Part shown: piece by piece, positions 7,903-17,722 of the stretch
Layout: every line of letters starts with the position of its first letter
Numbering within the stretch: the stretch's first letter is position 1
Origin: Verrucomicrobia bacterium UBA1412
Lineage (GTDB): Bacteria > Verrucomicrobiota > Verrucomicrobiia > Limisphaerales > UBA1412
Direction: 5' to 3'
DNA length: 64,000 bases
NCBI GenBank assembly: GCA_002305615.1
Contig: DBPU01000025.1
Coordinates: forward strand, 11,879-75,878
The notes under the pieces: model-generated
What the model was told of the DNA's origin: nothing
The model's database searches: none
What the model saw: only the letters and a program-made list of their open reading frames with translations
Position numbers and translations under genes: made by a program

Positions 7903-9105
7903 ATGAATGCTAAACATCTTAAAAGTATTTTTAGGGTAACTAGGATATTGTGCTTCTGTATAGGAGTATTTCCTTTTACCTTCCCTGTTTTTGTATCAGG
8001 GCAATCCACTCCGGAAGATGGATTATGGAGTGACAAAAACACGGTGATGCTGAACACGCCGGAAGCAGCACTCATGGCAAGAACAGGTGACATAGATAAC
8101 CTTGGATTTGGATGGCCCGTTGGGTTTAATCCGTTTTCAGGAAATAATACTCCCACGCATTATTTCCCTTGGTCTGTTGACCCGAACGATCCAGCAGGCA
8201 CAGACTGCATCATGGTTCTTTCCAGTTATGCAGGGAGCCCTCCTTATGGTCAAGATGGCTACACAGGTACTACATCGCGCCCTGCCAATTTGCCTCAGGC
8301 CATTGTAGTTTCCTATAACGTTCCTGAGTTTAAAGAAATGGAGGTTTCCTCAGCCGCAATGCAGCTCTTTGTGGATGATTTTCAAGCGCCGGTTTGGGGG
8401 GCTAATTTTCAGGTTACGCTCAATGGGGTGCGGGCATCCTTTTTAGAAAATGTTATAAACTCGCTGGCCCAGACAGGCCCTATCGGTAAGCTTATAACAG
8501 TTCAAATTCCAGGTGAATTTTTGGATATAATCCGTTCTGGAGAAGTTTCGATATTTGTAGATGACCCGGTGACTGGAGCAGGTGATGGTTATGCAATTGA
8601 CTTCATCAAAATCCTGGTGAATCCGACCGATTTTTCTCAAACTTCTACCGTGACCGGTTTTATTCTGGACCAGCGTAACCAGGTGCCTTTACCCGGTGCC
8701 GTTGTTTCTATTGGTCCTGCGACTAGCGCACCCACTGGGGAAGATGGCTTCTTCAAGCTCACTAACGTTCCTGCCGGTTTGGCTATTTTGACGGTGACCT
8801 GTCCCGGTTATAAGGAGTCTACTTATAGCGTCCAAACGGTGGCTCAACAGCAACTTGAGGTGAATTTTCCTATTCCTTTGGGCTCACCTACGCTTGTGAT
8901 CCAATTTTTCCCGGAGAGTCTTGTTCTCAGTTTGAAAGGTGCCCCTACGGCTCAATATACACTTTGGGCTTCAGATGACCTTACAGAATGGAAAATTCTT
9001 GGAGACTTGGAACAAGTTGAGGCAGGATATTTTCAATATGTATTTCCGCCAACACTTCCGCCGGTACAACCTGTGACCCAATTTTATCGGGTATCTGCGC
9101 AGTAA
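7903..9105 (+). CDS. Secreted protein with carboxypeptidase-regulatory-like domain
   Basis: No enzymatic function recognised. The 400-residue product has an N-terminal hydrophobic segment (about 14-32, cleavage probably near VSGQ). An unassigned beta-rich region follows to about 240; then a carboxypeptidase-regulatory-like beta-sandwich (about 248-325: VTGFILDQRNQVPLPGAVVS, GEDGFFKLTNVPAG), usually structural or binding. The C-terminal segment TLWASDDLTEWKILG ... FYRVSAQ is a tail pattern common at the ends of verrucomicrobial exported proteins. It stands alone between two terminators, so it is probably a single-gene unit. Surface or periplasmic location is inferred. Confidence 0.75.
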   Translation: MNAKHLKSIFRVTRILCFCIGVFPFTFPVFVSGQSTPEDGLWSDKNTVMLNTPEAALMARTGDIDNLGFGWPVGFNPFSGNNTPTHYFPWSVDPNDPAGTDCIMVLSSYAGSPPYGQDGYTGTTSRPANLPQAIVVSYNVPEFKEMEVSSAAMQLFVDDFQAPVWGANFQVTLNGVRASFLENVINSLAQTGPIGKLITVQIPGEFLDIIRSGEVSIFVDDPVTGAGDGYAIDFIKILVNPTDFSQTSTVTGFILDQRNQVPLPGAVVSIGPATSAPTGEDGFFKLTNVPAGLAILTVTCPGYKESTYSVQTVAQQQLEVNFPIPLGSPTLVIQFFPESLVLSLKGAPTAQYTLWASDDLTEWKILGDLEQVEAGYFQYVFPPTLPPVQPVTQFYRVSAQ

Positions 9106-9125
9106 AGAGAGCTTTATCTGGTATG

Positions 9126-9158
9126 AAAAAAGGCACCAAAAGTTTTTTTGGTGCCTTT
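9126..9158 (-). terminator. Perfect 13-bp terminator between converging genes
   Basis: Arms 9129-9141 and 9146-9158 pair perfectly over 13 bp around a 4-base loop. On the minus strand the hairpin is followed by a T6 tract (9131-9126 reads TTTTTT), so it ends asnS. Its A/T-rich stem base may also stop the plus-strand gene ending at 9105. Confidence 0.85.
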
Positions 9159-9176
9159 GACATTCTGTTCAATCTC

Positions 9177-10574
9177 TTAGAATTGGAGATTACCTTTTGT
9201 TCTGGGGAAAATAGCAACGTCGCGGATATTGCCAATTCCCGTGATGTAAAGCAGGAGTCTCTCCAAACCCAGACCAAAACCGCTATGCGGAGCGGTTCCG
9301 AAACGCCTTAAATCTAAATACCACCAGTAGTCTTCCTGTTTCATATCTAGTTCTTTCATGCGGCGTTCGAGTTTTTCCAAATTGTCTTCACGCTGACTGC
9401 CTCCGATGATTTCGCCAACTCCGGGCAAGAGCAAATCAGTGGCGGCTACAGTCTTCCCATCCGGATTTTGCTTCATGTAGAAGGATTTGAGCTCCGCGGG
9501 ATAGTTGATGACGAAAACCGGCTTATTGTAAACCTTTTCGGTGATATAGCGTTCGTGCTCAGTCTGCAGGTCGCACCCCCACTCGACCGGATATTCAAAT
9601 TGAACTTTGGATTCCTTCAGAATGCGAACAGCCTCGGTGTATTCCAAAATCACAAAATTCTGTTGAACAATGGATTTGAGTTTCTGGACAAGGCCATTTT
9701 CGTAGTGTTTGTCAAAGAAGGCCATTTCCTCAGGGCATTTTTCCAGAACCTCTGAGATGAGGCTCTTGATCATAGCTTCTGCCAGCTCAATGAGGTCTTC
9801 GAGTTCGGCAAAAGCAATTTCCGGTTCAATCTGCCAGAATTCAGCAGCATGACGGGCGGTATTTGAGTTTTCTGCGCGGAAAGTCGGACCGAAAGTGTAA
9901 ATTTTTCCGAGAGCCATTGCCAGCGTTTCGCCTTCCAGCTGTCCGGAAACAGTCAATCCGGCTTTGCATCCAAAAAAGTCATCTTTGTAGAAATCAGCAT
10001 CCGATATTTCGGGGCGTTTGGGCATAGCGGGATCCAAGGTGGTTACGCGGAACATTTCCCCGGCCCCTTCACAGTCGCTACCTGTCAAGATAGGAGTATG
10101 TACATAGACGAAACCGCGCCCCGCAAAAAAATGATGGATGGCCGCTGAGAGGGTAGAGCGGATTCGAAACATGGCGTTGAAGGTGTTCGTGCGAGCACGG
10201 AGATGGGCGATTGTTCGCAGAAACTCCAGTGTATGCCTTTTCTTTTGCAGAGGATAGTCGCTGGGCGCTTCTCCGAGCACTTCCAATGTGGCAACATTGA
10301 TCTCACGCACCTCTTTGTTATTGTAGGAGCTAACAACGGTTCCGGTTGCTTTCAGCGCGGCACCGACTCCCTGTTTTTGAGCCAAGGCGTAATCAGGGCA
10401 GTTGGCTTCATCCACAACCAACTGAATTCCCTGGAAAGAGCTTCCGTCATTGAGTTCAATAAAGCAAATACCCTTGGAACTTCTCACTGTACGAGCCCAT
10501 CCGCAAAGAGTGATGTTTTGGCCTAAAAAGAGGTCCTTACTTTTTAAAATTTCGACAATATCCGTATGTTTCAT
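9177..10574 (-). CDS. asnS: Asparaginyl-tRNA synthetase
   Basis: It charges tRNA-Asn with asparagine in the cytoplasm. The 465-residue class IIb enzyme has an N-terminal OB-fold anticodon-binding domain (about 15-105; [20 protein letters not shown]), then the class II core with motif 2 ([21 protein letters not shown]) and motif 3 ([15 protein letters not shown]). The insertion [14 protein letters not shown] is typical of AsnRS and separates it from AspRS. Its presence suggests direct tRNA-Asn charging. It lies 92 bases downstream of pfp, separated by a terminator-like hairpin. Confidence 0.97.
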   Translation of the reverse strand: MKHTDIVEILKSKDLFLGQNITLCGWARTVRSSKGICFIELNDGSSFQGIQLVVDEANCPDYALAQKQGVGAALKATGTVVSSYNNKEVREINVATLEVLGEAPSDYPLQKKRHTLEFLRTIAHLRARTNTFNAMFRIRSTLSAAIHHFFAGRGFVYVHTPILTGSDCEGAGEMFRVTTLDPAMPKRPEISDADFYKDDFFGCKAGLTVSGQLEGETLAMALGKIYTFGPTFRAENSNTARHAAEFWQIEPEIAFAELEDLIELAEAMIKSLISEVLEKCPEEMAFFDKHYENGLVQKLKSIVQQNFVILEYTEAVRILKESKVQFEYPVEWGCDLQTEHERYITEKVYNKPVFVINYPAELKSFYMKQNPDGKTVAATDLLLPGVGEIIGGSQREDNLEKLERRMKELDMKQEDYWWYLDLRRFGTAPHSGFGLGLERLLLYITGIGNIRDVAIFPRTKGNLQF

Positions 10575-10601
10575 TATCTGAAAAGTTGGAGTAAATAAAT
10601 A

Positions 10602-10645
10602 AAAAACAATGGAGAATTGAGAATGTACCCCAGTCTCAACTCTCC
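10602..10645 (-). terminator. Terminator after pfp
   Basis: On the minus strand arms 10645-10634 and 10622-10611 pair over 12 positions with one mismatch; the second arm is followed by ATTGTTTTTT. It lies about 20 bases after the pfp stop and before asnS. Confidence 0.7.
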
Positions 10646-10666
10646 ACTTTTAAGTTATATTGGAGC

Positions 10667-11938
10667 CTAGATGCGAGGAGGTAATTTCTTCTCCACACGG
10701 ATAGCTTCCAATTTCACGTATTTCGGCAAGCCGCCTTCCATGGGAGGCTGAACTTCACCTTCGATCAGCGGACGTGCGTAATTAATGAATTTTTCATTAG
10801 GCATGAATCCGTCTTCAGTGATCCAATCGCGGGGAAGGAAATGCTCAACATTGGCAATCTCCTCCAGCGGGTGCAGGTCAGTCGTCCAAGTATAAGGATT
10901 TTCTCCCGTCCGGACGATTTTGACCATGAAGCCGGATTTGCCTTCAACGGCAGCCTTCACAGCGGCAACACCGCAGGCAAAAGCTTCATCCACATCGGTC
11001 TGGCTGGAAAAATGGGAGGCAGCGCGTTGGGCATAACCCAGTTTCACGGTGCGGGTCTTGGTTCCCAATTTACCTTGAACGATTTTAGCCAGAGCTTCCG
11101 CCGAACCGGAAAGAACCGGATGACCAAAGGCGTCGAGATTGTTCTTGTCAGCGCCCAGCTCTTCGCCAGCCTTATTCTTAAGGCCTTCACCTACGACCAC
11201 GACACAATACTTGTAGCGGCTAACAGTATCTTTGACTTTAGCCAGGAAAGCCTCTTCCTCAAAAGGAACTTCCGGCAGGAGGATGATGTGCGGTGCATCG
11301 GCCTCACAACGCTTGGCAAGCACAGTGCCCGCGGCAATCCAGCCGGCGGAGCGGCCCATCACTTCAACGATACAGCAGGAGCCATCGTCTGTGGCCATTG
11401 AGCCAACGTCAATACCTACTTCCATGGTGCTAACTGCATTGTATTTGATGACTGAGCCGTAGCCCGGGCAGTGGTCGGTCTTGGGCAAATCGTTATCAAT
11501 GGTTTTGGGTACGCCGATAACGCGCATATCATAGCCTCTCTTCAAGGCTTCAAGATGAATTTTATGCGAGGTGTCCTGAGAGTCATTGCCGCCTGCATAG
11601 AAGAAGAAGCGAATGTCATGAGCTTTAAAAACTTCAAAGAGGCGATCCATCTCCTCAGCAGCTTTTTCAGGTTTCTTTTTGAAATCAATTTTATAGCGGC
11701 AAGTGCCTAATGCTGCGGCAGGAGTGTATTTGAGTCCTTTGATTGCACGCTCTTTTTCCTCATTAAGATCAGAAAGGTCTTCATTCAGAATTCCATAAAT
11801 TCCATTGAGCCCCCCATAAATTTCTTCAATACATTCATGCTTGCCCGCCTCCAGAACGACGCCGGCGATGCTTGCATTGATGGCACAAGTCGGGCCACCC
11901 GACTGAGCAACTAACAGATTACCAATAATTTCAGACAT
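10667..11938 (-). CDS. pfp: Phosphofructokinase, probably pyrophosphate-dependent
   Basis: It phosphorylates fructose 6-phosphate in glycolysis. The 423-residue protein has GGPTCAINAS (14-23), AGGNDSQDT (115-123), and PKTIDNDLPKTDH (144-156), and MGRSAGW for sugar-phosphate binding. In ATP enzymes the loop is GGDGS/T; GGNDS with Asp in the position after Asn is typical of pyrophosphate-using members, which are reversible and spare ATP. That assignment is by motif only. It has a separate terminator (10602-10645), and the 245-base upstream gap contains a 7-bp hairpin (11981-11998). Confidence 0.85.
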   Translation of the reverse strand: MSEIIGNLLVAQSGGPTCAINASIAGVVLEAGKHECIEEIYGGLNGIYGILNEDLSDLNEEKERAIKGLKYTPAAALGTCRYKIDFKKKPEKAAEEMDRLFEVFKAHDIRFFFYAGGNDSQDTSHKIHLEALKRGYDMRVIGVPKTIDNDLPKTDHCPGYGSVIKYNAVSTMEVGIDVGSMATDDGSCCIVEVMGRSAGWIAAGTVLAKRCEADAPHIILLPEVPFEEEAFLAKVKDTVSRYKYCVVVVGEGLKNKAGEELGADKNNLDAFGHPVLSGSAEALAKIVQGKLGTKTRTVKLGYAQRAASHFSSQTDVDEAFACGVAAVKAAVEGKSGFMVKIVRTGENPYTWTTDLHPLEEIANVEHFLPRDWITEDGFMPNEKFINYARPLIEGEVQPPMEGGLPKYVKLEAIRVEKKLPPRI

Positions 11939-11980
11939 ATAAAATTGAGCTTACTTTCTCTGATGAACGAACTAGGCCTT

Positions 11981-11998
11981 TTAGCCGAATACGGCTAA
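11981..11998. other. Short perfect inverted repeat upstream of pfp
   Basis: TTAGCCG and CGGCTAA pair perfectly around AATA, 43 bases upstream of the pfp start codon. It lacks a T tract, so it may be an operator or a leader hairpin. A TTGACC...CATTCT pair about 110-130 bases upstream of pfp is a weak promoter candidate. Confidence 0.3.
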
Positions 11999-12183
11999 TC
12001 CGCAACATGGAAACATCCACACCGCTCAACAGAATGCCAAAAACAGCCCTCTGGGTCAAAAATAAAACCTTCAAATGAGGGGAAAGGCGCAGGATCGGAT
12101 CCCCAATGCCTTAAAACAGAAGAGAAAATGAAAGGAATACAATCAATTCTGTTTAATAAAAAAACCCGGTTTTTCAGTTGATA

Positions 12184-13758
12184 CTAGAGGTCCCCTCGTT
12201 CACGCAGGAGCCAATACTCGAGACTGTCCACCAGGGCTTGCAAGCTGGCTTCGATGATATTTTCGCTCACACCCACCGTACCCCAGCTGCGGATGCCGTT
12301 CGTGGATTCGATGAGCACACGAGTTCTCGCGGCAGTTCCGGATGAGCTCTGAAGGATGCGAACCTTATAGTCCAAGAGCTGAACGTTCTTTAGAGCAGGG
12401 TAAAAATCCAAAAGTGCGGCACGTAAGGCACCGTCCAACGCATTCACGGGGCCTTCTCCGTCAGCTACGGTGTGCCCCACCTTATCGCCAACTTTGACCT
12501 TCACGGTCGCCTCGCAAATGCCGTTCTGTCCGTCAGAACGCATAGAGACATGGTAAGAGCCAACAGTAAAGGGAGGCGTGATTTTCTTACAAGTTTTCTG
12601 AATCAGGAGGATTAAGGAAGCTTCTGCGGATTCGAACTCAAAGCCCTGGTGCTCCATTTGTTTAACATAAGTTAAAATCGTTTTAAGCTCCGGTGCTGAG
12701 TCATCCAGATGAATACCCAGTTCCTTGGCTTTCATTACGATATTGCTCTTACCTGCCAAATCGCTAACCAGAACGCGGCGGCTATTGCCGACACAGGCCG
12801 GGTCAATATGTTCAAAAGTACTTGCCAGTTTATGTACCGCATTCACGTGCATTCCTCCTTTGTGCGCAAAAGCGGAGGCACCGACCCAAGGTTGACGGGG
12901 ATCCGGGCGCATGTTGGCTATTTCGTCCACAAATTGCGAAATTTGTTTCAGTTTAGGCAGCGACTCTGCGGGGACGTTCTCCAATTTCATTTTAAATGAG
13001 AGAGAAGGGATGACGCTGGTCAGGTTGCAGTTACCGGTTCTCTCACCATATCCATTGATTGTCCCTTGTACCATTCGAGCGCCTTTTTCTACGGCCGCCA
13101 GAGCATTGGCGACAGCAAGGCCTGCGTCATTATGAGTATGTATCCCCAACTTACTTTTTCCTAAATGCGGTAAAACTTTGCTGACAATCTCTGAAACTTC
13201 GCTGGGAAGCGAGCCGCCATTGGTATCACAGAGGACAACCCAATCAGCTCCGGCCTCTGCAGCTGCTTTAAAAACGGATAACGCATATTCCGGATCATCT
13301 TTAAAACCATCAATGGCATGTTCAGCGTCAAAAATAACGCAGCGGCCCTGGGCCTTCAAATAGGCAACAGTATCAGCAACCATGGCTAAATTCTCCGCGG
13401 GCGTCGTTTTCAACACCTCTTTGATGTGCAACAGCCAGCTTTTACCAAAGATTGCGATAGCAGGCGTCTGGGCTTCCAATAAAAGGCGAACCTGCTCATC
13501 TTCCTGAACCGGAGTTTTTTTACGGCGCGTAGAGCCGAACGCGGTCAACAAAGCATTTTTAAATGAGCGCTGTGAGGCTTCCTTGAAAAATTCAACGTCG
13601 CGGGGATTTGAACCCGGCCATCCTCCTTCAATAAAATGAATACCAAAAGCATTTAGCTTTTCGGCGATTCTAATTTTATCATTAACTGAAAAATTAATTC
13701 CCTCGCCTTGACTGCCATCTCTTAGAGTAGTGTCGTATATTTTTATTTGGTTATTCAT
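12184..13758 (-). CDS. cimA: (R)-citramalate synthase
   Basis: It condenses pyruvate and acetyl-CoA to citramalate, giving 2-oxobutanoate for isoleucine without threonine deaminase. The 524-residue protein opens with IKIYDTTLRDGSQGEG (metal and substrate site of the DRE-TIM family), has HTHNDAGLAVANALAAVEKGA, and ends in a LeuA-dimer regulatory domain (about 385-520). Its length and the motif GERTGNCNL fit the CimA branch better than LeuA. A frame extending upstream to 13839 overlaps aroB; ATG 13758 lies 4 bases after the aroB stop. Last gene of the ribE-TPR-aroB-cimA unit; isoleucine feedback is inferred. Confidence 0.9.
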   Translation of the reverse strand: MNNQIKIYDTTLRDGSQGEGINFSVNDKIRIAEKLNAFGIHFIEGGWPGSNPRDVEFFKEASQRSFKNALLTAFGSTRRKKTPVQEDEQVRLLLEAQTPAIAIFGKSWLLHIKEVLKTTPAENLAMVADTVAYLKAQGRCVIFDAEHAIDGFKDDPEYALSVFKAAAEAGADWVVLCDTNGGSLPSEVSEIVSKVLPHLGKSKLGIHTHNDAGLAVANALAAVEKGARMVQGTINGYGERTGNCNLTSVIPSLSFKMKLENVPAESLPKLKQISQFVDEIANMRPDPRQPWVGASAFAHKGGMHVNAVHKLASTFEHIDPACVGNSRRVLVSDLAGKSNIVMKAKELGIHLDDSAPELKTILTYVKQMEHQGFEFESAEASLILLIQKTCKKITPPFTVGSYHVSMRSDGQNGICEATVKVKVGDKVGHTVADGEGPVNALDGALRAALLDFYPALKNVQLLDYKVRILQSSSGTAARTRVLIESTNGIRSWGTVGVSENIIEASLQALVDSLEYWLLRERGDL

Positions 13759-13762
13759 TATA

Positions 13763-14878
13763 CTATTTCTCAATCTTTCGCACGAATTCGGGAAGAGTAT
13801 CCCGCAGCAGTTTCTGAGGAACACTGTATCCGAAAACAACCTTACCTATTTTCTCAGCCAAAACAAACTTGGGATCCCCTTCCAGAGTTTTTTTATCGCG
13901 TTGGGTGGCTGAAATCAGCTGATCAATAGTCGCCTGCACATCTTTGGCTGGGACCGTTACAGGAAGCTTCGCTTTTTTTAGTAGATTGGCAACTCTTTCG
14001 GTCTCTGCCCTTGGAAATCCTAATAGGGTTTCAGAGAGCCTGCAAGCTACCAATTGCCCTACCGCAACAGCCTCGCCATGAGAATAAGTTCCGTAGTGGT
14101 ATACTCGTTCAATGGCATGAGCCAGAGTGTGACCAAAATTGAGAATGGCACGCCGTCCGGATTCACGCTCATCGTCACTCGTCACAGCGGCTTTTAACTC
14201 ACAGCAGCGGCGCACTGCTTCTGCCATCAGTTCCCCATCCAAGTTCAATATATCCTGCAAATGATCTTCCAGCCACCCGAAAAACTCAGCATCCAGAATG
14301 ACTCCGTATTTGATAACTTCAGAAAGACCTCCGCTAAGCTCTTTTTGAGGGAGAGAGCTCAAGAGATTCATATCGCAAAGAACTAATTTGGGTTGATAAA
14401 AAGCTCCGACCAGGTTTTTGCCTCCCGGTAAATTCACTGCTGTTTTGCCACCCACCGAGCTATCCACTTGAGATAAAAGAGTCGTTGGTATTTGTACAAA
14501 AGGAATTCCGCGCATATAGGTGGCTGCGGCAAAACCGGTCAAATCACCCACGACCCCCCCCCCCAAAGCGACCAAAAAGGATCTTCTCTCCAGCTTGCTT
14601 TCCACAAGGAAATCAAAAAGATGGCCTAAACTGTCCAGACTTTTCGATGACTCTCCCGCCGGGAGTTGCCAGGAGCGAACCTGATAGCCCGCCTGTGCCA
14701 GCGATGCTTCGCATTCCTTTCCAAAGAGAGGCAGTGTATTGGAGTCGCCGACAATGACGCAGTTCTGAGGGGGGAGCACATCTTTACATAATTCCCCTAT
14801 AAGTGGAAGAATTTTGGAGCCGATCAAAATAGTATAAGACCTGTCCCCTAAATGGACCCGCGTTTTTTTTGTGTTCAT
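13763..14878 (-). CDS. aroB: 3-dehydroquinate synthase
   Basis: It is the NAD- and metal-dependent second enzyme of the shikimate pathway, converting DAHP to 3-dehydroquinate. The 371 residues include the NAD loop ALGGGVVGDLTGFAAATYMRG (from about 104), PTTLLSQVDSSVGGKTAVNL, the metal ligands in GHTLAHAIE and HGEAVAVG, and a basic C-terminus. The Gly106-Gly108 codons lie in an uninterrupted run of 11 G on the coding strand (14554-14564), a slippage-prone site inside an otherwise intact frame. The start overlaps the TPR gene stop as ATGA, so translation is probably coupled. Confidence 0.97.
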   Translation of the reverse strand: MNTKKTRVHLGDRSYTILIGSKILPLIGELCKDVLPPQNCVIVGDSNTLPLFGKECEASLAQAGYQVRSWQLPAGESSKSLDSLGHLFDFLVESKLERRSFLVALGGGVVGDLTGFAAATYMRGIPFVQIPTTLLSQVDSSVGGKTAVNLPGGKNLVGAFYQPKLVLCDMNLLSSLPQKELSGGLSEVIKYGVILDAEFFGWLEDHLQDILNLDGELMAEAVRRCCELKAAVTSDDERESGRRAILNFGHTLAHAIERVYHYGTYSHGEAVAVGQLVACRLSETLLGFPRAETERVANLLKKAKLPVTVPAKDVQATIDQLISATQRDKKTLEGDPKFVLAEKIGKVVFGYSVPQKLLRDTLPEFVRKIEK

Positions 14879-17709
14879 GGCAGCGAAATTGTTGATGAAG
14901 TGGTTTCACCGGGCGGAATATGACTTTGAACATATTCCATTTTCAATTTGAGCAGAGGTTGGAGAGAGGGAACAAGCTTCAGTAGGCGCTCGTAAATTTT
15001 TAGCGCTTCAGTCCATTTTTTCTGGTCTTCCAATATACGGGCAACTTCCATGCCTGCACGTTGAACGCAAAAAGGATCGTATTCCTCGGGGTTGTTATTT
15101 TTCCCCTGGAAGACATTCAAGTAATGATCAAGAGCACTTTTCAACCTTTCCTCGCGTATCTCTTGAGAGAGGGATTCAAGAGAGGAGAGATATTGATATA
15201 GAGTCGCCAGCCCCAGTTCCGCCATGGAGCGCGTCTGAACCGAGGCTTGCGGCGCGGTCATAGCCAGATTATAAAACAGAATTGATTGACTGATGCGGTT
15301 CGTATCCGGCGGATCGCCCCCGGCCAACTGAAAATGGCAGTTAGCAATGCGGCTCATAGCAACGGCCCCGAGTCGGTTTGTTTGAGGAATTCTTGAGTAG
15401 GCGTTAATCGCTTCGGCAAAACGGGCGAGTTTTACCTGTGCATCTTCAGTGGGGCTCATTTCGCCGGTCAGAGTGTCTCCCAGCAGCAATAACGCCTCAT
15501 CGAGTCGATCTCCCGAGGTGACTTGTTTGGAAAGCAGAAGGTTTACCAGATCAAGCAGGTGTTTTCCAGCATCCTTGACTGAGCTTCGTGCGAAGGCAGA
15601 GCGAGCTGCCATCATGCGAGCATCCAGAAGAAGGTCGTCCAAAGGATTATTTGTGTCGGTTTGTTCAAAAATGAGCTGGTAATTCTTTTCTGCAGAAAAG
15701 AAATCCTTACGGTTATAATAGTAGTCGGCCACCCATTTCCTGGCCAGGATAGCGTTGACACCTTTAGGATGCTCATTCAGATAGAGGGAGAAACGGCTCA
15801 TCGCCATGTCATAATCGCCATTTTGCGCGTATGCCCAAGCCAACTCGAATTCAACCAGTGGATAAAGAGGCAGCTCTTTTGGAAAAGTATCCAGCCAGGT
15901 CTGGCATGCCTTGGTAGCCTCAGGGAATTTTTTCTCGTAGAGCCAGGTTCGCGCCAATAACCAGGAGACATCAGGCTTCATGGTGCTTTCCGGAAAGAGC
16001 TTCAGGGCTTCCTGAAATTGTATTCGGGCCTCCGCCGGTTTGCCGATTTCGCAAAGATAGTTGCCCAAATAGATCAAGTCTCGTTCGGTAAAAGAGGCAT
16101 TAGGATATTTCGTAAGCGCCGTGGCCATGGTGCTCTTGGCTAGCTCCTCATTTTTATTTTCCACAGCAGCGCAGAGCTGTAGATGAAGTGCCTGCTCCTG
16201 TGTTGCGACAGGAATTCCCGGCGCATTGGCGTAGGTATCCATATAAGCTGCTATGGTAAGAGCGACCGCTGCAAAATCTTTCTGGTAAAACTGCGCCTCA
16301 GCCAGCTTAATCCTTGCGAAAGCATTGTCTTCAGAGATGGGCAGCGATGCAATGGCATTTGAATAACAAACCATGGCATCCAAAGGGCGGGAAAGCTCCC
16401 AATGACAAAGACCTAAGTTGAGTTGTGCTTTTGGCAAAAAAGTGCTTTTGGGAAAGGCCGTAACCAAATTGGTATAATTAGCATAAGCGGCCAGTATTTT
16501 TTCATTTTTGAGTCCCCGCCCGGGCTCAAGCACTCCCAATTGAGGGATGGCCTGATAATAGTCCTGCATTTGCAAGTTACCCAGTGTGGCCAGCAACTCA
16601 TCACTGTAGGGCTTATTGCCGGATTCCTCATTAAAGCTTTTGAGCAAGCGGATGGCATCGTCGCGTTTGCCCAGTTCAAGCTTGATGCGAACGGTATTCA
16701 TCAAAGCCTGCCAGCGGTCCGAGAGAGGGATCAACTTGTTGGCGACGTTTCTTTCATAAATAGCGGCTGCTTCCTCAATTTTATTTTCCTGCCGCAATAA
16801 ATCTCCCTGTAAGGCTAATCCTTGATATTCCAGGCTGAGCAGCCCCGCATTGGTGGTTAAGGTCAAGAGGCTATTTATGTTCAAGGTGGCTGCGGCTGAA
16901 TCCTTTTGCGCCAAATTAACTCGGGCAAGGAGGAATAGCCGTTTCCATTGCAATTCCGGCGGAAGGTTGCTTGTTGCCACCTTTTCTAAAATGCCACGGG
17001 CCTTATCTAGCTCATTCTGTGAAAGAAATAGTTCTGCCAGAAGGAGACGTCCCTGGATAACATAAATGTTGTTAGGTTCTTTTTCAGCAACGGTAAGGAA
17101 AAGGCTGCCTTCTGCGTCAAAGAGTTCAATTGCGCGTTTGGTATTGCCCAGCATTTTCCAGGCGTCACCCGTATAATAAAGGGCATTGGGGACCAGGCTG
17201 GAATTGGAATGCTCTTTGAGCAGTTCACTGAAGGAGGTTATTGCTCCTGGGTAATCGGCCAGTTTGAGTGAGGCCATTCCTATCCAGTAATGGTATTGGT
17301 CTTTATTGACGGGAAGGGTGGCTGCGTTGGTTTGAGTTAACAGGGAAGAGAAGAAACCGCGTGTTTCGGTATACTTTTCCTGACGGTAGAGAGAAAGACC
17401 CTGATAGACGATAGCCTGGGATAAGTTGGTAGAAGTAGGGTAATTGACCTGAAAATCTTTGAACTCCTTTTCCGCGCGCTCAAATAGATTGTCATTGTAG
17501 GAGATAACAGCAGCGTTAAATACGGAAAGCTCATCCGGAAGCTTGGGGGCTTCCACTACAGGTGCCGGAGGCGGCTCTTGCTTCACTGGATTAGCCGCTG
17601 GCTCGGGGGGTGCTTGCGGCTTGGGTGAACTCTCCTGCGGCTCCTGCGCTGCAATGACGAGCACACATGCCAATAGTAACAGGAAACTGCTGACGACTCG
17701 CCTTATCAT
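14875..17709 (-). CDS. Large exported tetratricopeptide-repeat protein
   Basis: No specific function recognised. The 944-residue product has a signal peptide (1-21; SSFLLLLACVLVIAAQ), a Pro-rich linker (22-55), then TPR-like helical pairs nearly to the end (for example FKDFQVNYPTSTNLSQAIVY, FSELLKEHSNSSLVPNALYY, FQEALKLFPESTMKPDVSWL). The repeat spacing resembles BamD/YbgF-type outer-membrane scaffold proteins, so it is probably a periplasmic protein-protein interaction platform. It lies between ribE (13 bases) and aroB (4-base overlap), an unexpected place for an envelope protein. Confidence 0.8.
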   Translation of the reverse strand: MIRRVVSSFLLLLACVLVIAAQEPQESSPKPQAPPEPAANPVKQEPPPAPVVEAPKLPDELSVFNAAVISYNDNLFERAEKEFKDFQVNYPTSTNLSQAIVYQGLSLYRQEKYTETRGFFSSLLTQTNAATLPVNKDQYHYWIGMASLKLADYPGAITSFSELLKEHSNSSLVPNALYYTGDAWKMLGNTKRAIELFDAEGSLFLTVAEKEPNNIYVIQGRLLLAELFLSQNELDKARGILEKVATSNLPPELQWKRLFLLARVNLAQKDSAAATLNINSLLTLTTNAGLLSLEYQGLALQGDLLRQENKIEEAAAIYERNVANKLIPLSDRWQALMNTVRIKLELGKRDDAIRLLKSFNEESGNKPYSDELLATLGNLQMQDYYQAIPQLGVLEPGRGLKNEKILAAYANYTNLVTAFPKSTFLPKAQLNLGLCHWELSRPLDAMVCYSNAIASLPISEDNAFARIKLAEAQFYQKDFAAVALTIAAYMDTYANAPGIPVATQEQALHLQLCAAVENKNEELAKSTMATALTKYPNASFTERDLIYLGNYLCEIGKPAEARIQFQEALKLFPESTMKPDVSWLLARTWLYEKKFPEATKACQTWLDTFPKELPLYPLVEFELAWAYAQNGDYDMAMSRFSLYLNEHPKGVNAILARKWVADYYYNRKDFFSAEKNYQLIFEQTDTNNPLDDLLLDARMMAARSAFARSSVKDAGKHLLDLVNLLLSKQVTSGDRLDEALLLLGDTLTGEMSPTEDAQVKLARFAEAINAYSRIPQTNRLGAVAMSRIANCHFQLAGGDPPDTNRISQSILFYNLAMTAPQASVQTRSMAELGLATLYQYLSSLESLSQEIREERLKSALDHYLNVFQGKNNNPEEYDPFCVQRAGMEVARILEDQKKWTEALKIYERLLKLVPSLQPLLKLKMEYVQSHIPPGETTSSTISLP

Positions 17710-17722
17710 ATTTCAAACAAAA

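Noticed and set aside
12170..12183. AAAAACCGGGTTTTTTT after cimA as a terminator
   Set aside because: The stem would be six A/T-rich pairs with a three-base loop, too weak to claim.
13603..13625. GGGTTCAAATCCC on the minus strand, tRNA T-arm-like
   Set aside because: It encodes the GSNPR segment of CimA, and no cloverleaf fits.
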